DNA from: Pantanalinema sp. GBBB05
GTDB taxonomy: Bacteria > Cyanobacteriota > Cyanobacteriia > Leptolyngbyales > Leptolyngbyaceae
NCBI GenBank assembly: GCA_016743235.1
Contig: VRZD01000014.1
Location: 62,001-126,000 of the forward strand
Direction of reading: 5' to 3'
DNA: 64,000 nt
Shown here: in pieces, positions 10,562 through 24,700 of the stretch
Position numbering within the stretch: position 1 is the first letter of the stretch
Layout of the letters: each line of letters starts with the position of its first letter
Notes under the pieces: model-generated
What the model was told of the DNA's origin: nothing
Databases searched by the model: none
Seen by the model: only the letters and a program-made list of their open reading frames with translations
Translations under genes and position numbers: made by a program

Positions 10562-10966
10562 CTAGTGAGAGTCAGAAGGCATCAAGCTTCGGAACATGTA
10601 AACGATGAGCGTGGCTTTGTAGGTAAGAAAACCTAAAAAAACTGGTAGGACATGTAGCTGATTCCACTGAGTTGCCACTATAATCAGCCCAATAAAAATC
10701 GCTAAATGAGACTTACCAATTTGCTGCTTTTGCTTACCCAGTTGCTCAACGTTTCTAGCCAATACTTTCAAGTAAACCACACCTGTGCACGCTCCAAGTA
10801 AATAATTCAGAGCGATGTTGAGAGAGTAGAAAATCCATACAGAGGCAAAGATCACCCCTATTAGAACTAGCGTGATGATAATCAATTCCTGCTGAAGTTG
10901 GTAAAACTCCTGCATAGAATCGTTCGGTTCCTCTGACAGGGAACTGACTTGAGGTTCATCACTCAT
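10562..10966 (-). CDS. atp1: ATP synthase subunit I (Atp1/UncI-like)
   Basis: This 134-residue protein has a charged N-terminus and about four hydrophobic segments. It opens the operon, the position of the small AtpI/UncI-type protein in cyanobacteria, which is thought to help c-ring assembly or Mg2+ handling. Its sequence is poorly conserved, so the call rests on position, size and topology. The 135 bases upstream (10967-11101) should hold the operon promoter; the ATG is at 10966. Confidence 0.85.
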   Translation of the reverse strand: MSDEPQVSSLSEEPNDSMQEFYQLQQELIIITLVLIGVIFASVWIFYSLNIALNYLLGACTGVVYLKVLARNVEQLGKQKQQIGKSHLAIFIGLIIVATQWNQLHVLPVFLGFLTYKATLIVYMFRSLMPSDSH

Positions 10967-11101
10967 TACAGGTACGGCTCAGCAATCAGTAAAGGCTGGG
11001 GTGCTGTCACGGCAAGCGACCGAAACTTGCTAAAAGTTTCAGGCGAGAATCTTGCACGTTTCAGACCCTGAGAAATCATATCACGCAGCGAGTAATAATA
11101 C

Positions 11102-12304
11102 TTAACGTGAATGAGGAGTCAATAGAATTAATCCTTGCTCAAACAACCCTCTGACTTGAGCCAGATCAATTCCCACTGTTGTTAGGAGAGCCTGAACAGA
11201 TTGCCGCTCCTGGTTTTGGTCACAGGCTTGTAGAAACGCCAACTCCTCTGCCGATAAGTTGATCACCTGATACTCATAGTTAAACAGGCATTGGCTAGGC
11301 CAACTCTCCATACAAGGATTGCGATCGGGAATGGCTTGCAGCAGTTCCGTATCGTTTTTCCAGTCATAACGAGGCAAGGGAGGTCGCCCCAGGAAAAACT
11401 CATAATGGGTGATCGCGTCTGGATTTAACAATTCTGCCAGGCGGTAACGTTGGCGATCGCTTAACTGGCTTGCCCGTTCTAGCAATTCCGTTTCTTTGCC
11501 GATTAACGGTTCTAGTTGCCAGGAACGGGGATTCGAAAACCCGAGGAACTCCAGTCCCGAAGCATCAATTAACTCAAACAGCGTATTGACGTTGTAATCA
11601 ATCTCTTGGGGATGGACATACATATCCGCAAAACATTCATCCCGATGGTTATCGAGTGCCCAGCGTTCATTCTCACGCTTCAGCAATCGGTTAGTTTCGG
11701 GCAACGAAGCAAAAATTTGCCGTCCGACTTTGACCCCATCCTGATAGTCCCCTTGCCGATCGCCCTGAAGTAGCCCGATCGCTTCTTGCATCAACTTAAT
11801 TTCCCAGCGTCCTAATTCGCCGTAGACGAAAATATGCATGATGCCACCAGGAGCCAGCTTCCGAGCCAAGGCCTGAATTCCTCGAATCGGATCAGGGGTA
11901 TGGTGCAGTACGCCGACACAGTTAATCAGATCAAATTCACCCGGAAGTTGATCGACCTCAAATAGACTGAGGTGATGAAATTCCACCCGATCGCTACAAC
12001 CAGAGCGCTGACACCGTTCTTTTGCCACCGCTAAGGCTCCGGCACTCAGGTCGATCGCCGTTACTTGTGCCTGGGGATTTAAATAGACTAAATATTCTGT
12101 GCCACAGCCAGTCCCACACCCAGCATCCAGAATGCGAATCGCCTGGGTTTCGGGTTTCCGTCCAGTACAAAAGCTATAAGCGGCTAACCAATTCCAGCGC
12201 CAGTTATAACCCAGTGGCGGTTCATCCTGTAACGGTTCAGGCGGGAAAGGATAAGTATCGTAAAGTTTTGCAACAGCAGTGCTAATGCGTTGAGCGTCAG
12301 TCAT
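11102..12304 (-). CDS. Class I SAM-dependent methyltransferase
   Basis: This 400-residue protein has an N-terminal methyltransferase domain. Motif I is ILDAGCGTG at residues 58-66, the acidic residue after strand 2 is in VTAIDLSAGALAVAKERC, and the GVLHHTPDP segment is motif-IV-like. The C-terminal half (about 220-400) is a separate, unassigned region. Similar proteins are common in cyanobacteria as generic methyltransferases, and the substrate cannot be inferred. It is divergent from apcE and separated from it by 385 bases. Confidence 0.8.
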   Translation of the reverse strand: MTDAQRISTAVAKLYDTYPFPPEPLQDEPPLGYNWRWNWLAAYSFCTGRKPETQAIRILDAGCGTGCGTEYLVYLNPQAQVTAIDLSAGALAVAKERCQRSGCSDRVEFHHLSLFEVDQLPGEFDLINCVGVLHHTPDPIRGIQALARKLAPGGIMHIFVYGELGRWEIKLMQEAIGLLQGDRQGDYQDGVKVGRQIFASLPETNRLLKRENERWALDNHRDECFADMYVHPQEIDYNVNTLFELIDASGLEFLGFSNPRSWQLEPLIGKETELLERASQLSDRQRYRLAELLNPDAITHYEFFLGRPPLPRYDWKNDTELLQAIPDRNPCMESWPSQCLFNYEYQVINLSAEELAFLQACDQNQERQSVQALLTTVGIDLAQVRGLFEQGLILLTPHSR

Positions 12305-16064
<3,760 letters not shown>

Positions 16065-16140
16065 TTATTCAGGGTTGATCTATCTAATTCAACTTAGGCA
16101 GGTCAACCCCATGTTCACACCTTGAGATGCTAAAACGGCA

Positions 16141-16175
16141 ACCTCTCGATCCAACTAGCGATCGAGAGGTTTTTT
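16141..16175 (+). terminator. Rho-independent terminator of apcE
   Basis: ACCTCTCGATC (16141-16151) pairs perfectly with GATCGAGAGGT (16160-16170) around an 8-base loop and is followed by a run of T. Confidence 0.92.
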
Positions 16176-16213
16176 CATCAGTCATGTTGAAGCAAACTCA
16201 CCTCAATCAAGCC

Positions 16214-16687
16214 TTACAACTCAGGAAAGGCATACATCACAGCCCCCGTTTTAGAGTCGTTTTGGATATCCGCATGACCTTTTTTCGCCATACCTAATAG
16301 TGTCGCTTCCACATCTGCAAAATCCGCTCCCGTATCTGCAACTCCTTGGGTCACAGAAATTTTACCGCCCCTTACCTGAGCTGCTTTAAGGAGTTTCATT
16401 CTCAGTTGTTCCACTGTTAGCTTCGATGACGACGGTTGATACACACGCGCGATCGCTGGCTGATCGTATGCATAAGCACTACCCAAGCGCCGACTAGTTT
16501 TGATGTTATGTTCATCAACCATTTCAGGAATCAGAAACAAATCGATCAACTGCCCAATGCCAAAGAATCCCCCTGTGAGTAACCAGAGAAATCCAGATAT
16601 CATCTTGCCGTTGTAGAACCGATGCAGCCCACCAATGCCCAGGAAAATCGAGAGCCACAGTAGATAAGAGGTGCCCTTACTATTCAT
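16214..16687 (-). CDS. TM2-domain membrane protein
   Basis: The N-terminal 55 residues form a TM2 domain: two membrane segments joined by a turn, with GIGGLHRFYNGKMISG and GIGQLIDLFLIPEMV. Residues about 85-157 look like a small winged-helix-type fold (VEQLRMKLLKAAQVRGGKIS). The function is unknown. The gene converges with apcE and is divergent from the iron permease gene, with a 160-180 base promoter region between them. Confidence 0.82.
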   Translation of the reverse strand: MNSKGTSYLLWLSIFLGIGGLHRFYNGKMISGFLWLLTGGFFGIGQLIDLFLIPEMVDEHNIKTSRRLGSAYAYDQPAIARVYQPSSSKLTVEQLRMKLLKAAQVRGGKISVTQGVADTGADFADVEATLLGMAKKGHADIQNDSKTGAVMYAFPEL

Positions 16688-16865
16688 CTTGTCATCCTCA
16701 ACTAGCCGATATGTTCTAAAGTCAACATAGGCTTAACTTCACAAGCGCGAAGATCGATCGCAGAATGGAAAGCCGAACTTTTATAGGTGTACTTTCCTGA
16801 TTGACAAAAGTGACTAGAGTTTGAGCCGGAAATTTTAGAATTGGAACGTGCTAACGATAACTCCC

Positions 16866-17837
16866 ATGCTTGATTTAACTCCTGCCTTACCAACCTTTGT
16901 CATTACCTTGCGAGAAGGGGTAGAAGCTGCGCTGGTTGTGGGGATTGTGTTGGCTTATTTGCAAAAAGCAGAACAAACCCAACTGAATCCTTGGGTCTAT
17001 AGCGGGATTGGCAGTGGGCTGTTGGCCAGTATTGGTGTCGGTAGTGTGTTTGCATGGCTGTTTCAACTATTGGGTTCGACCAATCAGGTCTATGCACCAG
17101 TGTTCAAACCCTTGCTACAAGTGGGGTTTGGACTAGCCGCGATCGCCATGTTGAGCTGGATGCTGATCTGGATGACACAGCAGGCACGGCTATTGAAAAG
17201 CCAGGTTGAGGGCAGTATTAGTTACACCCTGACCAGTGGTGATCGGGCAGGTTGGGGAATTTTTGGCTTGATCTTTATTGCCGTATTAAGAGAAGGCTTT
17301 GAAACTGTGCTCTTTCTGGCTGCTAAGTTTCAGCAGGGCTGGATGCCATTATTGGGAGCGGTGACGGGTCTACTGGGTGCCGTCGGCATTGGGATTTTAC
17401 TCTTTCGGTTAGGGATCAAGATTAACCTGCGTCAGTTCTTCCAGGTCATGGGCATATTTCTGCTGCTGATTGTGGCTGGACTGGTGGTTTCTGCCCTGGG
17501 ACATCTGGATCTAGCCCTTGATCGCCTCACCACTATTCACCCTACTGCCAATTTTTGTATTTTTAGCGATCGCCTCGCTGATCCACCTTCCTGTATCCTG
17601 GGTCCGCTATTATGGGACACCGGCTATCTCCTACCAGAGCGCCAATTTCCTGGTATTGTCTTTCATACCTTATTTGGGTATGAGGATCATTTGTTTCTGA
17701 TGCAGGCAATTGGTTATGTCTTATTTCTCGGCACGATCGGAATCATTTATTTATACAGTCTCACGGGATGGGGTAGTGCCAAGGCAGTCGTGCCATCACC
17801 CCCATCTGCTGGGTCCGCTCCAGATTACAGGGGATAA
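16866..17837 (+). CDS. FTR1-family high-affinity iron permease
   Basis: This polytopic membrane protein carries two REGxE motifs typical of FTR1/EfeU iron permeases: LREGVEAAL near residue 16 and LREGFETVL in the middle. Those glutamates take part in iron passage in the yeast family. About seven hydrophobic segments are visible. It lacks the periplasmic domain that EfeO or cytochrome-type partners supply, and no such partner is adjacent. I chose ATG 16866; GTG 16848 is also in frame. I see no convincing Fur box upstream. Confidence 0.87.
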   Translation: MLDLTPALPTFVITLREGVEAALVVGIVLAYLQKAEQTQLNPWVYSGIGSGLLASIGVGSVFAWLFQLLGSTNQVYAPVFKPLLQVGFGLAAIAMLSWMLIWMTQQARLLKSQVEGSISYTLTSGDRAGWGIFGLIFIAVLREGFETVLFLAAKFQQGWMPLLGAVTGLLGAVGIGILLFRLGIKINLRQFFQVMGIFLLLIVAGLVVSALGHLDLALDRLTTIHPTANFCIFSDRLADPPSCILGPLLWDTGYLLPERQFPGIVFHTLFGYEDHLFLMQAIGYVLFLGTIGIIYLYSLTGWGSAKAVVPSPPSAGSAPDYRG

Positions 17838-17985
17838 GTGAGGCTGATCACCCCCAATCGGCTAAAAAGGATTTAAAACTTAACCACAGGATGTTTCCCT
17901 AACCGTATTTTTTCCTGGGTCTGGTCAAACTCTGGTCCCAGCAGTGCGTAACTGTACCCTTCGCAACAAAACATCGGAAATGCTA

Positions 17986-18057
17986 AGGTTAATTTAAGAT
18001 TAAGACAAATTCAATCCTGCTTTAAGGTAGACGCTTCAAGGTTAATTCCAGGTTAAG
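17986..18057 (+). promoter_or_regulatory. Two Pho-box-like tandem repeat pairs
   Basis: AGGTTAAT-TTA-AGATTAAG (17986-18004) and AGGTTAAT-TCC-AGGTTAAG (18039-18057) each consist of two 8-base repeats separated by 3 bases. On the opposite strand the second pair reads CTTAACCT-GGA-ATTAACCT, close to the cyanobacterial SphR (PhoB) Pho box of TTAACC repeats. A possible -10 element TATTAA lies at 18076-18081, 18 bases after the last repeat, and the next gene starts at 18109. Binding is inferred only. Confidence 0.5.
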
Positions 18058-18108
18058 ATTGTTAATCCTTAGCAGTATTAAAAACTCAGTTTGAGGGAGA
18101 GGGATTAG

Positions 18109-18357
18109 ATGGAGCGTACTGATTTTTTGTTTCCCCGTTCCCGCTACCGGGGTGACGTCAAACCAGAAAATTTGGTGTTTAATGCCAATCTGCAAGAGTT
18201 TTCCCAGCGAGTCAGCTACATCACTTGCTTGGAGACAGGCGGCAAGCTGACCCCTGAAGAATCCTACAAACAGATTAAAGCTCTATGGAAACAACTCAAA
18301 CGTAGCAAGAAAGAGTTGGGCATTGGGCACTCTCCCTTTGATGGAGGACCAGCTTAG
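18109..18357 (+). CDS. Small conserved cyanobacterial protein (DUF7219-like)
   Basis: This soluble 82-residue protein has the conserved-looking blocks PRSRYRGDVKPENLVFNANLQEF and PEESYKQIKALWKQLKRSKKEL. I recognise it as a cyanobacterial family of unknown function, probably DUF7219. The AGGGAGAGGG tract before ATG 18109 is a good ribosome site. Pho-box-like repeats lie 51 bases upstream, so it may respond to phosphate. The next gene, sqdX, is convergent. Confidence 0.8.
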   Translation: MERTDFLFPRSRYRGDVKPENLVFNANLQEFSQRVSYITCLETGGKLTPEESYKQIKALWKQLKRSKKELGIGHSPFDGGPA

Positions 18358-18449
18358 GGTGCTGTTCAATCAATTTTGTCAGACCGAAGACTGGTAAAGT
18401 TGTCTCACCAATAGGAAACTCGATCGCTTGAAGTCCGCTGTAACCGTGG

Positions 18450-19580
18450 CTATGCCGCAGAGGACAACGCTGTCGCCATGACCTTTTGATAATAGTGCCG
18501 TAATTGCCGGGTTGCAGCGGACCAGCCCCAGCGTTCAGCTTCCTGGCGAGCATTGCGCCGTAATGTTTCACGTTCATCTGCTCGGGCTAATAATCGTTGG
18601 GTTGCCGCGATCGCCCCAAGGTCATCGGCAGGATCAAACAAATAACCATTTACCCCATCTTCCACGATGTCAGGGATGCCACCGGAACGAGCGGCGACGA
18701 CTGGGCACCCAGCTGCCATGGCTTCTAGTAGCACTAAGCCTAGAGTTTCGGTGCGGGAAGGAAACACAAAGGCATCCGCAGAGGCAAAGGCAGAGGCTAA
18801 TTCTTGTCCTTGCAGGTAGCCCACGAAGTGAGTCGGTGTATCAGCAAAATGTTTTTCTAAGGCTTGACGATGCGGTCCATCTCCAACGAGTGCCAACCTA
18901 GCACCGGGAATTGCCTCTAGAACAGGTTTAATCCGATCGACTTCTTTCTCGGCTGACAACCGCCCCACATACAACAATAACGGTTGCTCGGGATGTCCCT
19001 GGCTCAGGCGCGATCGCATTTCTTGACTCGCCAAGTGGGGTTGGAATAATTCCGTATCGACTCCCCGTTGCCAAAGATCCGTTCGTTCAATTCCCCGTTC
19101 AGACAGCGTTTGTACCATTGCCGTCGAAGTACAGAGATTGAGAGCCGCCTGATTATGCGCCGCTTTGAGTAACTCCCATAGCAAGCCTTCTAACATTCCC
19201 AAGCCGTAATGTTGCAGGTACTCCGGCAAATGGGTGTGGTAGGAAGCTACCAAAGGAAGATTACGAGTTTTGCTATACAGCAAACCGGAGAGTCCTAAAA
19301 CAGCCGGATTCACAATATGGACAAGATCGGGTTGAAATCGATCTAACGCCCGCCCGATCGAGGGACGGGGTAATGCCAGCTTTAACTCTGGATATAACGG
19401 TAACGGAAACCCAGAAACTCCATAGATTTTGGCTCCTTTATATTCCTTCAATCCGCCATCGGGCGACACGACCAACACTTGATCCCCTAATCGTTGTAGG
19501 TGATCAACGGTATGTTTTAGGCGCGTGACAATGCCATCAACCTTAGGCAAAAAGGTTTCAGTAAATAGGGCAATTCGCAT
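18450..19580 (-). CDS. sqdX: Sulfoquinovosyltransferase SqdX
   Basis: This GT4-family glycosyltransferase of 376 residues should transfer sulfoquinovose from UDP-sulfoquinovose to diacylglycerol, the last step of SQDG synthesis at the thylakoid or plasma membrane. The N-terminal TETFLPKVDGIVTRL, the middle YVGRLSAEKEVD and the C-terminal EX7E motif in SRTETLGLVLLEAMAAG fit SqdX. Its pairing with sqdB directly upstream confirms the role. The gap to sqdB is 114 bases and contains an inverted repeat. Confidence 0.93.
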   Translation of the reverse strand: MRIALFTETFLPKVDGIVTRLKHTVDHLQRLGDQVLVVSPDGGLKEYKGAKIYGVSGFPLPLYPELKLALPRPSIGRALDRFQPDLVHIVNPAVLGLSGLLYSKTRNLPLVASYHTHLPEYLQHYGLGMLEGLLWELLKAAHNQAALNLCTSTAMVQTLSERGIERTDLWQRGVDTELFQPHLASQEMRSRLSQGHPEQPLLLYVGRLSAEKEVDRIKPVLEAIPGARLALVGDGPHRQALEKHFADTPTHFVGYLQGQELASAFASADAFVFPSRTETLGLVLLEAMAAGCPVVAARSGGIPDIVEDGVNGYLFDPADDLGAIAATQRLLARADERETLRRNARQEAERWGWSAATRQLRHYYQKVMATALSSAA

Positions 19581-19627
19581 AAACAGATTGAAAATCCAGG
19601 GAGTAAGGGGCAGGAGTTGATCAGCAA

Positions 19628-19673
19628 GAGCTAGGGATACCGTTAACGTACTGGCGTTATTCGTCCCTAGCTC
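19628..19673. repeat. Inverted repeat between sqdB and sqdX
   Basis: GAGCTAGGGA (19628-19637) has its perfect complement TCCCTAGCTC at 19664-19673. The 26-base loop lacks a T run, so a terminator is unlikely. It may be a small dispersed palindrome or an mRNA processing or stability hairpin. Confidence 0.6.
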
Positions 19674-19694
19674 CTGATATCTAGCTCCTAAAGG

Positions 19695-20855
<1,161 letters not shown>

Positions 20856-20982
20856 TCATGCTTGCTTGCAGATACTCGCTCAATCTATCAGGTTTATGTA
20901 CCCTCTGAACCAAGAATTTATCTCCAACATTCCCAACGAAGCACCGTAGAATCGAGATGCTGATTTATCGTGATCCTTGTTC

Positions 20983-21753
20983 ATGACCTATTGCCTCGGA
21001 ATCGTCACGACCCACGGTTTAGTGATGGCAGCGGACTCCCGCACAAATGCTGGAGTTGATTATATTTCCACCCACCAAAAGCTATTCGATTTCTCGCAAC
21101 CAGGGGAACGAGTGATTTTAATTTCCACCGCTGGGAACCTCTCAGTAACTCAGGGAACCTTAACCTTACTGCGGCGAGATTTAATTGCGAAAGCCGAGCC
21201 TAATCTCCATACATTGCCCACTTTATATGAGATTGCTCGTTATATTGGCGCTAAAGCTCGCGAAATTCAAGAACAAGATCGTCCCTGGTTAGAGAAAGAT
21301 CATATTGATTTTCAATGTAGTTTCTTGCTGGGAGGTCAGTTACCCGGAGAAGAACCTATGCTATATCTAATCTATAGCCAAGGTAACTGTATTCAGGCAT
21401 CAAAAGACACGCCATTTTTACAAATTGGCGAAGCTAAATATGGTAAGCCAATTCTCGATCGGATTCTGACGTTTGAAACTCCGTTAGAAGCAGCCGCCAA
21501 ATGTGCGTTGCTGTCGATCGATTCCACAATGAAATCAAATATTTCCGTGGGACCACCGATTAACTTAATGATGTATGAGAAAGATAGCTTCAAAGTTCGC
21601 TATGAATTGAAGCTCAAGCTGGGTGCCCCTTACCTCGCTAAAATTCGGCGATTATGGGAAATTTCGCTGAATGAAGCCTTTGAACGAATGCCCGACGTTG
21701 ATTGGGAAAATTATCTCAATGTACCTGAGGAATTGGGAGCAACCGATCAATGA
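20983..21753 (+). CDS. Anbu, proteasome-like Ntn hydrolase
   Basis: The block TYCLGIVTTHGLVMAADSRTNAGVD matches the Anbu family (ancestral beta subunit, COG3484), bacterial relatives of the proteasome beta subunit with an N-terminal threonine nucleophile. I chose ATG 20983 so that Thr follows Met and becomes residue 1 after Met removal; the frame also opens at TTG 20977. Anbu forms open-ring or helical assemblies, and its substrates are unknown. Many genomes place Anbu with an alpha-E, ATP-grasp and transglutaminase group; none of those genes is adjacent here. Confidence 0.88.
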   Translation: MTYCLGIVTTHGLVMAADSRTNAGVDYISTHQKLFDFSQPGERVILISTAGNLSVTQGTLTLLRRDLIAKAEPNLHTLPTLYEIARYIGAKAREIQEQDRPWLEKDHIDFQCSFLLGGQLPGEEPMLYLIYSQGNCIQASKDTPFLQIGEAKYGKPILDRILTFETPLEAAAKCALLSIDSTMKSNISVGPPINLMMYEKDSFKVRYELKLKLGAPYLAKIRRLWEISLNEAFERMPDVDWENYLNVPEELGATDQ

Positions 21754-21756
21754 GAA

Positions 21757-21776
21757 CGGCTACACAGCCGGTTTTA
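21757..21776 (+). terminator. Short terminator after the Anbu gene
   Basis: CGGCT-ACAC-AGCCG (21757-21770) is followed by GTTTTATT. The stem is only 5 base pairs. It overlaps the 3' end of the convergent gene. Confidence 0.5.
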
Positions 21777-24700
21777 TTCCCAAGCTTCCAATTCATTCAC
21801 CCAATATTGAACTAAGGCGATCGCCTGACTCCGCCGAGCTTCAAACGTAGCAGCGACCCAAATTAATAGCAATCCCAACACAATTCCCAGTGCCCACAGT
21901 AACAGAGAATAGTTATTAATAAATAACCAGAGTTGGCGCAGCACTCTAAATAGGAAGGTTAGCGTCCCAATATATAGAAAAGCCCGAACTCTTAAGACTA
22001 ATCCAGCCATGACCAGTCCAATGCTTAGTAGAATGGTCAGAAATCCTTGCCAAAGGCTGAAATCGGATTGATAGAGTGCGGTTAAACAAAACATTCCCGT
22101 TGCTAAACACCGTAAAAGATGGCGTTGTTCTTTAGCCGAGGGCGATCGCAAATCTGGGTCGACTTCAGCCACATATAGCAACGAGCCGGTAAGTAACGTG
22201 ACATACCAAAGGGGATCAGTCAGCGATCGTTCGGCAAAAAATCGCACAAATGCCCAATCGGCTAATAAAACACTTAAATAGCTAAGACGCACTTGTAATT
22301 CCGACTTGGCAATCCAGGCATAGAATCCCGCTGTAATTAGCAAACTGGGAATGCCAATTCCGACTGACGTTATACAAATAATTGCTCCCGGTAATAGAAT
22401 GGCGGATTGTTGCCAGGGACGAGCCGACCACCCCCACGATCGCCACGGCAAGTGATACAGCAGTAGGCTAAATCCACTCGAGATCGTGGCTCCCCACAAT
22501 AGTAGAAACTGATTTGAGAGCGAGTGATTGAGTAAGTATGAAATTGTCCAAATAATCTCCAAAACTCCGGCATAAATCCAATTCTCATGATGGCGACCTT
22601 GCCAAAGGGCATAGATTGCTAGGACAACCATGACAGTAGTCCAAACCGGAATGCCATTGTCACTTAACAGCGCCAATGGGGCGGATAATGCCAGTACACT
22701 GCCACCCGCCCAATGCAGCTCCGCGATCGCGGAGAATTCCCCATCACTCAAGCGTAAGTACGGGAACAGCCACCGACGACACACTTGGTAAACAACGGCG
22801 ATCGCCGCGGCTAATGCGGCTAGCAGGGTTAACCCATCACCTGCCTGTCCTCCCGTTGCCTGCATTAACTGATAAATCAGCAGTTCATAGGCTCCAGTCG
22901 TGAAAATGGCTAGAGCCAATAGGATCAATGGTTTAAAGCTGGGCTGCCGCCGACCAATGCCAATTCCTGTCAAAGCAGCTGCCAGAGTATAGAGTCCAGT
23001 TGTGGCTGTGAAGGGTTGATGGATCAGAACCACAGTGAGTCCGGCATACACGATCGGGATAATATGCCAGCTTCCATAAGGAGTCACTCGTTGTTCAGAG
23101 GATTCTCCAGTCAGTACGCGAACACTGTACCAATCCCCTGCAAACTGAGTCGCTAAACCTAAAGCCGCATTGGTGATCGCCAAATGTTCCCATGATCGAC
23201 TGGTCAAAGCAATGCCACCCGCTACCAGTAATTCTGTACCCCAAGCCAAGCCCATAAATCCGAAGTCAGTCGGGCGTTGCCAAAGGCGAAACAGAATCGC
23301 ACTCGTGGTTAAGGTCAGCGATCGTAGGAGGTTGGGAAAGCCAAGATTCCACGCCACAAAGGTTAACGCTGTCCCAAAGGTCAGAATCAACAGACTAACT
23401 GTTGTCAGTACACTAGCCCAAGCATCAAACGCCAGAGCATAAAGCTGAAGTAGCTCAGGCTGTTGCCGCTTTGCCCAAAACCGTAATAGCCAAAGTGACC
23501 ATAGAACAATTGCCAGCCAGGTCGCCGCATCAATTGTGGGACGGAAGTATTGCCAGGCGATCGTACTCGCAAACGCTAATCCCACACCTACCGTTAAAAC
23601 AACAACTAACCAGTGGCGTAGCCGCTGCGCATTGATGACCATTAATCCAGTTCCGGCTCCCAGGCTGATTAAGAGCGGATGAATCTGGGCGTAGGTGAGA
23701 AACTGTGCCATGAAGATTGCCGTTACGGCTAATCCACTGGCTAATCTGGGTTGAGCGAACCGGGGAAAGCGACTTAATCCTGTTAGTAGCAACGGCACAA
23801 GCAACCAGAATAAGCCCCAACCAGCATTCATTCCAGGCTTCACTTGATTGCTAGACCAGTCATAAATCGGATTGAGGGCATTGAGGAAGAGCGGGTAACT
23901 AATTCCCGCTAACCCCAATCCCAAATACCAGCTACTTTGCTGCCAGAAACTATTTCTCGCCAGGACACATAGACCCCACTCTAAAACCACTCCAGCCAGC
24001 AAAACCAATGCCCAATAAAGACTACCCAACCGGGGATAGACCCAGTCCACCCAGGAAAGCACCGTGAGTACGCCTGTGATATGAGTTAGGTAGACTAACG
24101 CTCGATCACCCGGTTGCCGTTTCAGCAACACTCCGGTCAGAGTGCAGGCAGAGAGCACTAAATAGACCGATCGCACCCATGGGCTCAGAATGCCGACCGC
24201 CGCTAATGTTAAACCTAATAGGAGAGCTAGTCGTTCAGTCGTATCCGCTAACATGACATGCTCTCGTCGCCGCAGCCAGAACGCAGACCCAACCATCACC
24301 ACCACATAGGGAAATAGTCGCAGTCCAATCAATTGCCACGGTAGCAAGGATTCTCGCGCTATCTGGCTAGTTACTGCCACCACTTGTAAGCGTTCCGGTA
24401 GCGGCATCAACAGCCACAATAGAAAAAACGCTTGCAATCCAACGAGCCAGAATGCGATTAAATCCTCAATTCGCCAGTGTCGCTGTATCCGATCGCCCAA
24501 TAGCCACAAGCCCAAACCACTAACTGCGATCGCCTGCCAAGGAGGATTGGCAGGAATCGCCACTAGCCAGCCGATCGCCAGCAATCCCACTCCAGCTTGC
24601 GACCAACCGAAACGGGGACGCTGCCGACTCAACCAACACAGCAACCAACCGGAAATTCCCAGCGCTAATCCCAGTTGGTTAACCGGGACACCGGCTCGGA

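Noticed and set aside
16688..16865. Fur box upstream of the FTR1 permease
   Set aside because: No sequence close to the GATAATGATAATCATTATC pattern was found.
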